Shown one piece after another: positions 1 through 9,743 of a stretch of 64,000 nt of DNA (the stretch's first letter is position 1; the number at the start of each line of letters is the position of its first letter). A model generated the notes under the pieces. The model was not told the DNA's origin. It worked only from the letters and a program-made list of their open reading frames with translations, and searched no databases. The position numbers and the translations under genes were made by a program. This DNA comes from Castor canadensis (lineage: Eukaryota > Chordata > Mammalia > Rodentia > Castoridae). The DNA is taken from positions 158,655,583-158,719,582 of the forward strand of contig NC_133390.1 in assembly GCF_047511655.1 (NCBI RefSeq), written 5' to 3'.

Positions 1-426
1 CTATGTGTATTGACATAGGTGGAACTCCCAAGACATATGGCTGAGTGAAAAATGTGAGTTTGTGTGATAGAATCTATAATATTATGTATTTATGTAAAAA
101 TAAATAAATTTATAAGCAATATAAGTTAGTACATCTTGGAGGCTACTTGGTAATGTATTTAACTTTTGGGAAGGTGGTACTGGGGTTTGTATTAAACTTT
201 TTAAGTAACCTTAACTGAATAATCCACACTAATAGATATTTATCTTACAAGTAAGATATAGAAATGTGGGTATAAATATGAAGCACAGTGTTTGTAGTAA
301 CAAAATACTGGATGCAACCTCCCTTTCCATAGAGAACTTGATATAGTGCATCCATATGATGAGATACTGTGTATGCATGACATAAAATGAGACTGATAAG
401 GGTCTTCATGATACAATGTGAAGTAA

Positions 427-536
427 AGCTGGGTGTGGTGGCACAGGCCTGTAATCCTAGTACTCAGGAGGCTGAGACAGGAGGATCATGAGTTTGAGGC
501 CAGCCCTGACTACAATAGTATATGACACAAAAAAAT
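427..536 (+). repeat. B1-like SINE
   Basis: The 7SL-type core reads gtggcacaggcctgtaatcc, then actcaggaggctgag and a short A-rich tail. Edges are approximate. Confidence 0.75.
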
Positions 537-1479
537 AACAAGTGTGAAGTGCAGAACAGTGTTTCTATATGTACGAAAAATATGTATATGTATATGTATA
601 TATGCGTGGGATTTTAAATGCATAGAATTCCCCTGAAAGCAATTACGAGAAACTAAAATTGGTGGTTGCCTCTAGGAAGGAGACCCATGGTTGGGAACAG
701 GGGAAGGATGGACACCTGTCTTTCACTGTATTCCCTACTGATCCTTTGGGATTTTTTAACTATGTCCTTATAATTAAAACTTAAAAATCTTAAATTCTTA
801 AACTAGAAGCCAAACAACCCCAACAAAACATAACACACCCTGTATGCATGTATACATGTTGTATATAAAAGGGAAAGAATTCACTCCAAATTGTTGGCAG
901 TAGCAGAAGCTCTCTGGGATTGGAGGACGGGCAGACAAAATTGACCTTGACTTTATCTTGATTGTTTGCATTTTAAGTTTATAATTTTTTAAGTTATATA
1001 ATATTGTGTACAATATTTTTATAAATTGCTGCATTGCTTAAAATCCATACTAATTTTTAAAAAAAGACTCAGTGGATAGAAAAGAATCCAAAGAGTGAGG
1101 CTGACTCTCTTCCTTCTGAGGTGGATTCATGTCATGCCATTTGTCCCATCTGCCTTCCTCAAGGACAGCCTGGTGCAGAAAGAGACACCTGGGCTATTAC
1201 CAACATCATTCCCAACAACCTCTCCTGTCACCTCTCACCCACTTGGCTCCCTGTCACCAGTGTTCTGGGCTGAGAACCACAGCCAATTGACTATAGGGTT
1301 GTATTTCCAGAGGGCCTATCTATGGAAGGTTGGGTAAAGCCAGACAACAGAGAAATGGAACATTTGGTTTGACCTCTTTGTTCTTCCCCATCACTCTTTT
1401 CCCTGCCCCACCCCCACTGCACATTTCTCTCTGAGTCCATTTAGTGGGGAAGGCATCTGAAAAACTCAGTTGAAGAGCT

Positions 1480-1695
1480 GGGTGCTGGTGGCTCATACCT
1501 GTAATCCTAACTACTCAGGAGACAGAGATCAGGAGGATCATGGTTCAAAGCCAGCCCAGGCAAATAATTTGTGAAACCCTATCTCAAAAAAACTCATCAC
1601 AAGAAAGGGCTGGTGGAATGGTTCAAGGTGTAGACCCTGAGTTCAAACTCCAGTACTGAAAAAAAAAAAAAGAAAGAAAAAAAGAAAGAGTTGAC
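1480..1695 (+). repeat. Composite SINE (B1-like plus tRNA-like)
   Basis: A B1-like half (gtggctcatacctgtaatcc) is followed after an A-run by a tRNA-like half (gctggtggaatggttcaagg, then a B-box-like gagttcaaactcc) and an A-rich tail. This two-part structure recurs through the window and serves as its reference copy. Confidence 0.8.
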
Positions 1696-1856
1696 TAGAT
1701 GTGTAGGAATTCAGCATTCCCCCTCTTGATTAGTTGTAACTTAGGAGGCATCCAAAGAGGGAATATAATAATGGTGGATTTTCTGGCACCTGTGAAGGGA
1801 CCTCAAGACAAAGACTTTGCTCTCACTCTTGCCATTTTAATAGGCAATGCCATATA

Positions 1857-2105
1857 GTGCATAAGATTATGGACTCTGGAGCCAGGTTACCAAGACTTAT
1901 AGCCCAGGCTCTCTCTTAGCAGTTGTCTGTAATTGAACAGTTAACTTAAGCTCCCTGTGCCTCAGTTTCCAAATCTGCAAGATGGGGATAATAAGAATAG
2001 CTTTCAGATAAGATAATGCAGAGGCTGTAATGAGATATTACATGAAAAGCCTTTAGAACACCTCCTGAAATGTAGAAGGCAATAAATACTAGCTATGATT
2101 ATTAT
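1857..2105 (+). repeat. MIR element
   Basis: It follows the MIR consensus order: gactctggagccaggtt, ctgtgcctcagtttcc, gatggggataataa, and a 3' end near aataaatactagct. This is an ancient mammalian tRNA-derived SINE. Confidence 0.8.
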
Positions 2106-2109
2106 TACT

Positions 2110-2395
2110 TGTAACAATACTTTATTCATTGATTGAATTGCTGGGGCTCCAACTCAGGGCCTCACACATGCCAGGCAAGTGCTCTTCTATTTGAGTCACT
2201 CCCCCAGTTGAAAATTACTATTTTAAAGGAAGAACTAAAAAACTTTGAAAGTTGTTAACAAAGAAAAATTAGTCACTAGCTTTCTTTGAGAGAGAGTCTC
2301 GCTATGTAGCTCAGGTTAGCCTCAAACTTGCAAGTCTCCTGCCTTACCTCTGTAATCTGTTGGGATTACAGATGTGCATTACCCTTCCCGGTCCT
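2110..2395 (-). repeat. tRNA-like SINE followed by B1-like SINE, antisense
   Basis: 2125-2210 is an antisense tRNA-like unit (ccaactcagggcctcacaca, then ccaggcaagtgctcttc). 2280-2395 is an antisense B1-like unit (gctatgtagctcaggttagc, then tgggattacagatgtgc). Confidence 0.75.
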
Positions 2396-2660
2396 CATTG
2401 CCCTTTGTCCTTCTTCCCATCCCCTAGCAACTCTTGATCTGTTTTCTGTCAGTATGTATTCTTTTGCCTGTTCTGTATTTCATATAAATGCCATCATATG
2501 GTGTGTAATCTTTGTGTCTGTCTTCATCTGCTCAGCATAATGTTTTGAGATTCATCCATATTTGTTGCAGGCATGTAGAAGGTCCTTCCTTTTTACTGCT
2601 GAGTAGTAGTCCATTACATGAGTATACCACAATTCTGCTAGCTTTATATACTAGATTTTG
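2396..2660 (+). repeat. Old L1 3' region fragment
   Basis: The text includes catataaatgccatcatatg, gcataatgttttgagattca and a block with agtagtccattacatgagta. This matches the well-known order of an old L1 3' region in mammals. It is divergent and has no coding capacity. Confidence 0.6.
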
Positions 2661-2861
2661 AGTTTGAACTTTTTAGGAAGAGATGATAGAGAGGTAAGAA
2701 CTGGAGGTAGAACCCCCGTGTTTTGTCCTGTCTCTTTTACTCAATCTGTGACTCCAGACAACCTATTTCCCCTCTTCCAGGCTTTACTGTATCTCTGTAA
2801 ATGTAGGGAACTAGATATCTAAATAACCTTTCCATGCAATTCCAGATGGAAAGATTTCTTT

Positions 2862-3195
2862 TTCTTTTTCTGGCGGCACTGGAGCTTGAACACAGGGCCT
2901 CAGACTTGTTAAGCAGACATTCTACCACTGTGAGCCACTTCACCATCCTTGCTTTGTGTTGGGTTTTTTTGAGATAAGGTCTCATAAAATATTTGCCCAG
3001 GGTTGGCTTTGAACCATGATCCTCCTGATTTTTGCCTTTCAAGTAGCTAGGATTACAAGTATGAGCCACTGGCCCCCGGCTATGAAGGTACTTTTTTTTT
3101 TTTTTTTTTTGGCGACATTGTGGTTTGAACTTAGGACCTCACACTTGCTAGGCAGGCATTCTTACCAGTTGGGCCACTCCACCAGCTCATGAAGG
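2862..3195 (-). repeat. Two antisense SINEs in tandem
   Basis: 2862-3085 is a composite SINE in antisense orientation, with its tRNA-like half first and its B1-like half ending at gagccactggcccccggc. A second tRNA-like unit follows a T-run at 3090 and ends near 3188. Confidence 0.75.
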
Positions 3196-3255
3196 TACAT
3201 TTTTTTAAAGACTCACAGGTAAAATCCTGCCCCTAGGAGTTTAGAATAAATCTAA

Positions 3256-3325
3256 TGTGGGCTGGAGGCATGGCTTAAGTGGTAGAGTGCCTGCCCAGTC
3301 AAGTGAGAAACCCTTAAAAAAAGTA
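3256..3325 (+). repeat. Truncated tRNA-like SINE
   Basis: An A-box-like stretch (catggcttaagtggtagagt) is present, but the unit is shortened before the B box. Confidence 0.6.
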
Positions 3326-3654
3326 CTGGCTAGAATAGATCCAGTGAATTCCTCTCACAGGAAGGGATAGAAGAATTCAGAGAACCAGACAAGCAGATGA
3401 ATAATAAGCAGGGAGGCACTAGGCAGGTCTAAGAATTGAAATCAATATTTGCACACTATTCAGAATCTTTGTCCCTGGCTTTTCTCCCCAAAATTCCTGG
3501 CAATGAACTCTTAGTTGGAATCAAGGGAGTCAGACCACGAGGATTTTTGTGGAGTAGGACCTCTTTTCTGAGAACCTCAGAAAACAGGCCATGGTAAAGG
3601 GCTGAGGCTGCCATTCTGGGCCCAGAGGGCAAGGGGGATAGAAACAAGGCAAAG

Positions 3655-3755
3655 TGTGCTGGTGAAATGGCTCAAGTGGCAGAGTGCCAGCCTAGTAAGC
3701 ATGAGGCCCTGAGTTCAAGCCCCAGTACCACCAAAAACAGAATAAAACAAAAAAA
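3655..3755 (+). repeat. tRNA-like SINE
   Basis: It has the A-box region atggctcaagtggcagagtg and the B-box region gagttcaagccccagtacc, then an A-rich tail. Confidence 0.75.
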
Positions 3756-4078
3756 CATACTAGAAACCAGGGAAAAACGTAGGGGAAGAGCTTGATCCGG
3801 ACAATGGATCCGAATCTCACAAAGATACCACTAAGCCTAAGCACTCTCCATAACCTAACAAATCCCATGGTTCCACATGGATCAGGCTTAGTACATTCAA
3901 TGCTACATTGAAGAACTACAGTATAAAAAGCAAATTGTTGAAAACAAACTCTTTAGCTATAGGGGTCTGGTTGAAAAACATGAATACATCTTTACTATGA
4001 CACTGTGAAATACTATGTAGCTATCAAAGAATGAGGCAGAGGTATGAGTACAATTAGGAACCATATTCAAGTTTTATC

Positions 4079-4172
4079 ATTATTAAGTTTTTTTTTTTAT
4101 TCATTTATTCACACGTGCATACATTGTTTGGGTCATTTCTCCCTCCTGCCCCCACCCCCCATTATTAAGTTT
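4079..4172 (-). mobile_element. Very short 5'-truncated L1 insertion with target-site duplication
   Basis: About 70 bp of an L1 3' end lies antisense: a T-run, tattcatttattcac, then gggtcatttctccctcctgc and a C-run. A perfect 12-bp direct repeat, ATTATTAAGTTT, flanks it (4079-4090 and 4161-4172). The same L1 tail occurs in sense orientation at 54345-54413, which identifies it as a family rather than chance. It is a textbook target-primed insertion truncated almost to the tail. Confidence 0.8.
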
Positions 4173-4189
4173 AAAAAAAGGAAATTTCA

Positions 4190-4525
4190 GCCAGGCACCG
4201 GTGGCTCACATTTATAATCCTAGCTATTCAGGAGGCAGAGATTAGGAGGATCACTACTCAAAGCCAGTCCAGGCAGATAGTTCAAAAGACTCTAATTCGA
4301 AAAAGCCCATCACACAAAAAAAGGGCTGGTGGATTGGCTCACGTCTATAATCCTAGCTGCTCAGGAGGCAGAGATCAGGAGGATCACTATTCCAAGCTAG
4401 CCCAGACAAATAGTTCAAAAGACTCTATGGCAAAAAAAACCCATCACACACAAAAAAAAGGGCTAGTGGAGTGGCTCAAGGTATAGGTCCTGAGTTCAAA
4501 TCCCAGTACCACAAAAAAAATGGAA
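4190..4525 (+). repeat. Composite SINE with duplicated B1-like half
   Basis: A B1-like unit (4190-4320) is followed by a second B1-like unit (4325-4445) and then a tRNA-like half ending at tcccagtaccacaaaaaaaa. The doubled first half could be internal duplication or nested insertion. Confidence 0.75.
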
Positions 4526-4582
4526 ATTTCAGAAAAGTATGCATAGTATACTATCTTTTGTGTTGAAAAAGAGGAATCATTT

Positions 4583-4597
4583 GTGTATATATATATG

Positions 4598-4634
<37 letters not shown>

Positions 4635-4635
4635 G
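4583..4635. repeat. (TA)n/(CA)n microsatellite
   Basis: A compound alternating TA tract passes into ACAC repeats. The short reading frames across it on both strands are low-complexity artefacts. Confidence 0.9.
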
Positions 4636-4789
4636 TATATACCTGTTTGTATATACAGAGACTATTTCTGCCAGTTCACACAAAGAATTGGCATCAACAG
4701 TCTCCCCTAGGGAGTGGGAGTTGCTTGGAAGGTGCTGGGGGTAGAAGTGAAAGGGAAACCTATATCCTTTTGTTCTGTGGGGTTTTCTT

Positions 4790-4898
4790 GTTGTTTTTTT
4801 TTGGTGGTATTGGGGGTTGAATTCAGGGCTTCTAGCTTGCTATACAAGCACTCTGCCACTTGAGTATGCCTCTAGCCCTTTTTGCTTTAGATACGGTT
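4790..4898 (-). repeat. Truncated antisense SINE
   Basis: The tRNA-like part (gggttgaattcagggcttct, then acaagcactctgccacttga) runs into the start of the B1-like part (tttttgctttagatacggtt) and stops where the 201-bp duplicated segment begins at about 4899. The rest of the B1-like half is absent. Confidence 0.75.
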
Positions 4899-5099
4899 TC
4901 ACTTTAAGGAACACAGTGCCACTACCCCCTCTCCCAGGGAGCCTCTGGGTATTATTTCCTGGTTTCTTCCCTTAGTTGCTAGGGTTAAGTCCTTAAGGCT
5001 TTCATATGAGGCTGGGGAAGGGTATACTTACCAGAGCATGAACCTATGGACTTGCTCTTGCTGGCCAAGTACACAGCTCTCAAAGCCCCACCTAGTAGC
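4899..5099 (+). repeat. 201-bp duplicated segment, copy 1
   Basis: This is a gap-free match to 7760-7960 with five mismatches that I count, so about 97.5% identical. It has no A-tail and no visible target-site duplication. Its left end is joined to a truncated SINE, which suggests this is the derived copy. Confidence 0.95.
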
Positions 5100-5118
5100 T
5101 TGAGGGAAACCCGGTGTT

Positions 5119-5177
5119 TCTCTCTCTCTCTCTCTCTTTTGCTCTCTCTGTTTTTGATGTACTATGGTTTCAACTCA

Positions 5178-5213
<36 letters not shown>
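5119..5213. repeat. (TC)n and (TA)n microsatellites
   Basis: A TC tract (5119-5137) and a TA tract (5180-5213) are separated by a fragment of a tRNA-like SINE (tactatggtttcaactcagg). Confidence 0.9.
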
Positions 5214-5217
<4 letters not shown>

Positions 5218-5225
5218 TTTGATTT

Positions 5226-5365
5226 TTAAAATTTACTTTTTTTTCCTCTTTTTTATTGTTATGCTGGGTTGGGGGTACATTGTGGCATTTACAAAAGTTC
5301 TTACAATATATAAAATATATCATAACTTGAATTCACCCCCTCATCCTTTATCCCCCTTCCTTAGG
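5226..5365 (-). mobile_element. L1 3'-end fragment
   Basis: Read on the minus strand it matches the L1 tail at 39455-39590: gggggtgaattcaagttatg, a tgtaagaac block, then gtaaatgccacaatgtaccc. It is a second L1 3' subfamily, distinct from the G-run tail at 4091 and 54345. Confidence 0.65.
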
Positions 5366-5384
5366 GCTTACACCTTGAGCCACT

Positions 5385-5500
5385 CCCTTTTTTTGTGATG
5401 TTTTTTTTTTTTGAGATAGGGTCTTGAGAACTATTTGCCAGGACTGGCTTTGAACTGAGTTCCTCCTGATCTCTGCCTCCTGAGTAGCTAGGATTACTGC
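5385..5500 (-). repeat. B1-like half of a SINE, antisense
   Basis: A T-run and gagatagggtcttgagaact lead to ctgatctctgcctcctgagt and agctaggatt. Confidence 0.75.
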
Positions 5501-5639
5501 CTTCCTCCTCTCTTTGAAATGAATCTTGTCCTGATCATCACCTCCTCACTGACAGGGACATCAAGCACAGTTCACACAGACAAACCTGGATGCTTGGAGG
5601 TTTACATTGGGAGGTACTGCTATGGGAGTCTGGAGCCAG

Positions 5640-5740
5640 CTATTGTCCAGATAGAGAAACTAAGGCTTAGAGAAAGGAAGTGACTTGCCCAGGGTTAGGC
5701 GGCAAGCCTAGGACTTAAGTAGGTCTGAAATGTGGATTTA
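5640..5740 (-). repeat. MIR fragment
   Basis: The antisense MIR core is visible: gagaaactaaggcttagaga, then gaagtgacttgcccagggtt. Confidence 0.65.
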
Positions 5741-5944
5741 CTAACAATCAGTTCAGGGTCTTTTTCAAGATGTACACACATACACTACATTTACCCTTAA
5801 ATTCAGACATCTCTACATTGAATGACTAAGATTTTTAAGTAGATTTTCTTGGACTATGGCCTCTTGTTAAGGTATAGTTTCAACTGCTGGGGGAGTTTGG
5901 GGATTGTCTACCCTGACTGGCTTTATCAGATAAATTTTTCCCCT

Positions 5945-6205
5945 TGTGCCAGGAACAGTGGTTAGTACCTATAGTCCCACGCTCCTCGAAAGGCTGAGGT
6001 AGGAAGATCACTTGAGCCCAAAAGTTTGAGGCCAGCCTGGGCAAAATAATGAAACACTGTCTCAAAATTTTTTTTTTTGGCTGAGCATGGTGGCTCACAC
6101 CTGATCTCAGCACTCAGGATGTTGAGGCAGGGATGGAGAGTTCAAGTCTAGCTTAAACTATATAGCAAGTTTGAAGCCAGTTTGGATTACATCATGAGTC
6201 CCTGC
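5945..6205 (+). repeat. Two B1-like SINEs in tandem
   Basis: The first (5945-6075) contains gatcacttgagcccaaaagt and gaggccagcctgggcaaaat. The second starts at gctgagcatggtggctcaca near 6080 and is more divergent. Confidence 0.75.
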
Positions 6206-7159
6206 TCACAACAAACATGTTTCCCCTCTTTGCCTCAATTTCTTTACCAGAAAATAGGAAGAATATATTATGTACATCAGAGGGCTTCCTCTCAGCCTCA
6301 CCCTCTATCTTAAGGCAAAGATGGAGGGGAAGGAAAGGCGGGGAGTGGTGAGCAAGTTCTCCAGCCAGGCACACAGACTGGCTCATACCTGTAAGTACAT
6401 GCAGGGTCCTGTGAGGGACACACCCAGGCTGACACATCTCTGCCCTTTGAAGTGGGGGCCCCAAGCCAGTTGGAAGTCCTAAGAGCACAGTGAGGGCAAG
6501 CCTAAGGCCTAAGTAGAAATGGAAGGGTGGCCTCTTCACCTCTAATCCTGGAGCCCATAAAATTGGTCAGGTGCTCACTTCTAGGCCAGGGTTAGATGGA
6601 TGTGGGTAGCTGTTAACACCATGGGTGTAAACTCATGTGCACATTTGTATTTATACATGGACGCCTTCCTGTGTATGCATGGATGTCCATGTATATAGAC
6701 ATGTTATGTCTGATTGGAAATGAAACTCCAGGATTACCCCCAGCATGATGTCTGCTGCCTTTTTTTATAGCCTTCAGGCCAAACAAGGATCCCAAAATAC
6801 TAGGCCTGTTCCCTGGGGCCAGGGTCACTGGACTAGGATCTGAATCCACAGCCTGGATATAGGGTTCAGATAATGTTGGGGGGAGAATCCAGGTCATCTA
6901 GGGCACAAGAATGTGTGCTAAGAGCCTTTTTCTCTGGGCTTTCAGGAACTAGAACGCTGTTCTCAACAGAACTTTGCCTGTACTAGGAAAGAGGGTCCAG
7001 GTGTGAACTTCTATGCCAGTTACCCTTTTTGAGCTTTAGACTACAACTATTGAGCCTTTGATTAAAATCTGTCCTATGCCAGACCCACTACAGTTTGGAC
7101 GCTGCCCTTGGGATGCCAACTGTCCATTCAGGAAGGTAATACACAGTCATCATTACTTG

Positions 7160-7290
7160 TTTTTTTTTTTAATTAAGAAATTGTCTTGCTATGCTGCCCA
7201 GGATGTCCCCAAAGTTCTGGGCTCTATTGATCCACCTGCCTTAGCCTCCTGAGTAGCTAGGATTATAGGTACACCACTGCACTCAGCAAT
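7160..7290 (-). repeat. B1-like SINE, antisense
   Basis: It contains gtcttgctatgctgcccagg, ttagcctcctgagtagctag and gattataggtacaccactgc after a T-run. Confidence 0.75.
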
Positions 7291-7319
7291 TTACTGTTTA
7301 TTGAATGAATAAATAAATG

Positions 7320-7755
7320 ACTGTTCATCAAAATAGCCCTTTGATAGGGCAAAGAAAGCTATCTTAGGAGAAGGAGAGGTAAGGAGAGTCTTGAAGATAG
7401 GAAAGATGTAGATTTCAGAAAGTCATGAAGAGGGCATTCCAGGCAGAGGAAAGAGTTTAAACTAAATTGTGAGGTTAAGAATGTTGGACAATGAAGAGTT
7501 TGACTTTAGCAACAGGTGCATGGAAAAGGAGGGAACATCTTCCTGGAGAGACCTGGGCCTGGATCATGGAGGGCCATGAATGCCGTTAGGAGTGTGGGAC
7601 TTTGCGAGCCACAAGGTTTTAGAGCAAACAAGTAGTGGGCCAGGAGAGGTTTGGTAGGGATTATTTAGTTTGTCAGCAAGGAGCTTGACAGGATAGAGGT
7701 TAGCAGGAAGTGACTGACTGGTAGAGGCTCAGAGTTGCATGAATGACACTTTGAG
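7320..7755. repeat. Possible ancient interspersed repeat
   Basis: Phrases such as gagggcattccaggcagagg and gggccatgaatgccgttagg resemble an old, abundant mammalian repeat. I cannot assign the family by eye. A related-looking stretch lies at 25090-25600. Confidence 0.35.
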
Positions 7756-7759
7756 GACA

Positions 7760-7960
7760 TCACTTTAAGGAACACAGTGCCACTACCCCCTCTCCCAGGG
7801 AGGCTCTGGGTATTATTTCCTGGCTTCTTCCCTTAGTTGCTAGGGTTAAGTCCTTAAGGCTTTCATATGAGGCTGGGGAAGGGTATACTCACCAAAGCAT
7901 GAACCTATGGACTTGCTCTTGCTGGCCAAGTACACAGCTCTCAAAGCCCCACCTAGCAGC
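7760..7960 (+). repeat. 201-bp duplicated segment, copy 2
   Basis: Partner of 4899-5099, same strand, 2,861 bp away. It lies in sequence without a clear young repeat on its right side, so it is the better candidate for the source copy. Confidence 0.95.
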
Positions 7961-8139
7961 CCTCCTCTATTGAAAGAGGACTCAGAAATTCTGGCCCTGG
8001 AGATTCTGAGGATGTATTTGTGGTTTCCCTCCAGGTATCTCCCAGGCCAGATCTGGGACCTGGATTTGGCAGAATCTTGAGGGCAGTGTTTGGAAGAATC
8101 TTACACTGTCTGCTGTAAGAAAGCTTGGATATATTAAGT

Positions 8140-8475
8140 ATGAATGATAAACTGCACCCAGAGAGATAACATGACTTGCTTGAGGTCACATAGCAAGTCT
8201 GGGGCACAGTCAGGACTGGAAGTCAGGTCTCCCTGGGGAGGCTGAAGCACTCTGAACATCTGGTGTGGGGATGTGGATAGGGTCAGGGCTGTGAACTGGG
8301 TTCAGCATCTAGCTCTGCTATTGACTATGGCTTAATTTCCTTGGGAAGTTACTGGCTCTCCTAGTCTGTTTCCTCAGCAGTAAAATAAGGTTAATACCTA
8401 TCCTTTGGGGTTGTTGTGATGATCAAAAAACAGTGGTTGGCACACTAAGTGTTCAAAAAATGTCAGCTAGTGGTC
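8140..8475. repeat. Two MIR fragments
   Basis: 8140-8235 reads as antisense MIR (gacttgcttgaggtcacata). 8270-8475 reads as sense MIR (ctctgctattgactatggct, then ggggttgttgtgatgatcaa and a tail near gtgttcaaaaaatgtcag). Confidence 0.65.
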
Positions 8476-9225
8476 TGGCAGTGCCAATATTGTGCCCAAT
8501 AATTTTTTTGTATACATTAATAAGAATGAATTCACGTACTAACAGTGAGATTTGTACACCTCAGTTTCTCCATGTGTAAATCAGGACTAATCCCTGTCCT
8601 GATACTCTTAGTCCAGTTCCTGTAGCAAGTGAATTTAAAAAGGTGTGTAAACAAACGTTCCACGGCTGAGCTAAATCTGGGTCAGTGTTTATTCAGCTCA
8701 GAGCATTTCCTTCCCAAGTTCTACTTCTTGCAAAAATTCCAGTCAGCCAAATCAACTCTCCCATACTTGCAGGTGCTCCCCTGGAACTAGGAAAGGGGCG
8801 CGCCTTCCTATTTTCAAGTCTGATGAACTGAGAAACAAACAAACAAAAAAGGGCGGGGGGGTTTGAGAAAACAGAAAATGTGTAGGGATGAGGAGATTCG
8901 ACAAAAGAGGAAGAGTATGTAGAAGGGCAGTGTAGAGAATGGAGGTGCGTGAGGACGTAAAGGGTGCGTACAGATCCGAGGTCTTGGATATAGGACGCTG
9001 GAGAAAGGACATGGGGAGCACTGCAAGAGCGACGGCGCTGGTATAGGTGTAGAGTGTGCAGAATTAAAGGGATCCCATAGGAAGGAGTGGGAATCGCTTT
9101 CATTGAGAATTCTGTGTATGTCCAGACGCAGGGAATCCAGGCTTCCAACAGTCACCTCTCCAGGCAGATCCCCGTGGCCCCGAGTGTTGCTTTTCTGCAG
9201 GAGCCACCAGCCAATGAACCGTGAT

Positions 9226-9249
9226 GGGGCGGGGGTGGAGGGAAGGGGG
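9226..9249 (+). promoter_or_regulatory. G-quadruplex motif / Sp1-like site
   Basis: Four G-runs of 3-5 bases lie within 24 bp (GGGG, GGGGG, GGG, GGGGG), separated by loops of 1, 4 and 2 bases. GGGGCGGGGG also fits an Sp/KLF site. It is about 100 bp upstream of the likely start region. Confidence 0.65.
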
Positions 9250-9339
9250 AGAATCCACAGCTTGCGATTGGCTGATGCTCTGCCGGCCCGTGACGCGCGG
9301 CGGGCGGGCCCCTTTGTGATGTCACAATCAGCTGTTTGA

Positions 9340-9557
9340 ACGTTCCAATTTGTGCTGTGAGCCCGGCCGCAGCTGCAGCACAGACTCTAAGTCCGGTGGG
9401 CGAGTGCAGCAGTCCGTCCGTCGGACCGCTAGCTTCGCGGTCCACCAGCTCGGTCCCCCCGATGCGGCCCGGCCTGTGAGCAGTCTGCCACCCAGGGACG
9501 TGCCGCCGCACAACTACCTCAGCGCATCCCCACCCGCCGCAACGTTCCTGCCACCAG
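9340..9557 (+). other. TP53INP2: TP53INP2 non-coding exon 1 (5'UTR)
   Basis: The exon ends at a strong donor, CCACCAG|GTGAGT, at 9557/9558. It is GC-rich and has no long frame open into the protein. The 5' edge is approximate. It contains a five-codon upstream ORF at 9462-9479. Splicing to the coding exon at 12748 is inferred; a small extra exon in between cannot be excluded. Confidence 0.7.
9462..9479 (+). other. Five-codon upstream ORF in the TP53INP2 5'UTR
   Basis: ATG at 9462 is followed by four sense codons (R, P, G, L) and TGA at 9477-9479. It would be the first AUG of the transcript if the start lies in 9340-9400. Confidence 0.55.
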
Positions 9558-9706
9558 GTGAGTCCCGACCAGTTTGGGTTGGAGGGGCTCCCGGTGCCCC
9601 GGGACACACCCTGCACCCCCGGCTCTCGGGCCTTTGTCTGTCTCAGACTGCTGCAGCTGGGGCTGCGTCCCCGGCTTCCGATTGGTTGCCGCACACCGGT
9701 AGACCA

Positions 9707-9743
9707 TGACGTCACTCTATTTGCATATGACATTGAGACGTCA
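9707..9743 (+). promoter_or_regulatory. CRE-octamer-CRE cluster
   Basis: A perfect palindromic cAMP response element, TGACGTCA (9707-9714), is followed by a perfect octamer ATTTGCAT (9719-9726) and a second near-consensus CRE, AGACGTCA (9736-9743). An inverted CCAAT box (ATTGG, 9681-9685) lies just upstream. The cluster is about 150 bp inside intron 1 and could be a downstream promoter or enhancer. Confidence 0.6.

Larger units (their letters stand above)
1..8930. other. Intergenic region upstream of TP53INP2
   Basis: I see no gene here: the reading frames are short, repeat-derived or low-complexity, and no exon-like blocks with splice sites were recognised. The region holds SINEs, MIR and L1 remnants, microsatellites and one duplicated 201-bp segment, listed separately. 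Stretches such as 540-1420, 6200-7150 and 8480-8930 show no recognisable element apart from simple A/T-rich tracts. In human the next gene on this side is PIGU; nothing of it was recognised here. Confidence 0.7.

Noticed and set aside
4444-4820. Frames across TA/CA repeats with runs of YI or TH
   Set aside because: Pure microsatellite translation.
8693-9155. Overlapping minus-strand frames of 89-151 codons
   Set aside because: Two frames of similar length overlap each other, with low-complexity peptides and no splice context; treated as chance.
9152-9733. 193-codon minus-strand frame across the CpG island
   Set aside because: GC-rich sequence has few stops by chance. It overlaps the promoter and first exon, and the peptide resembles no protein known to me.
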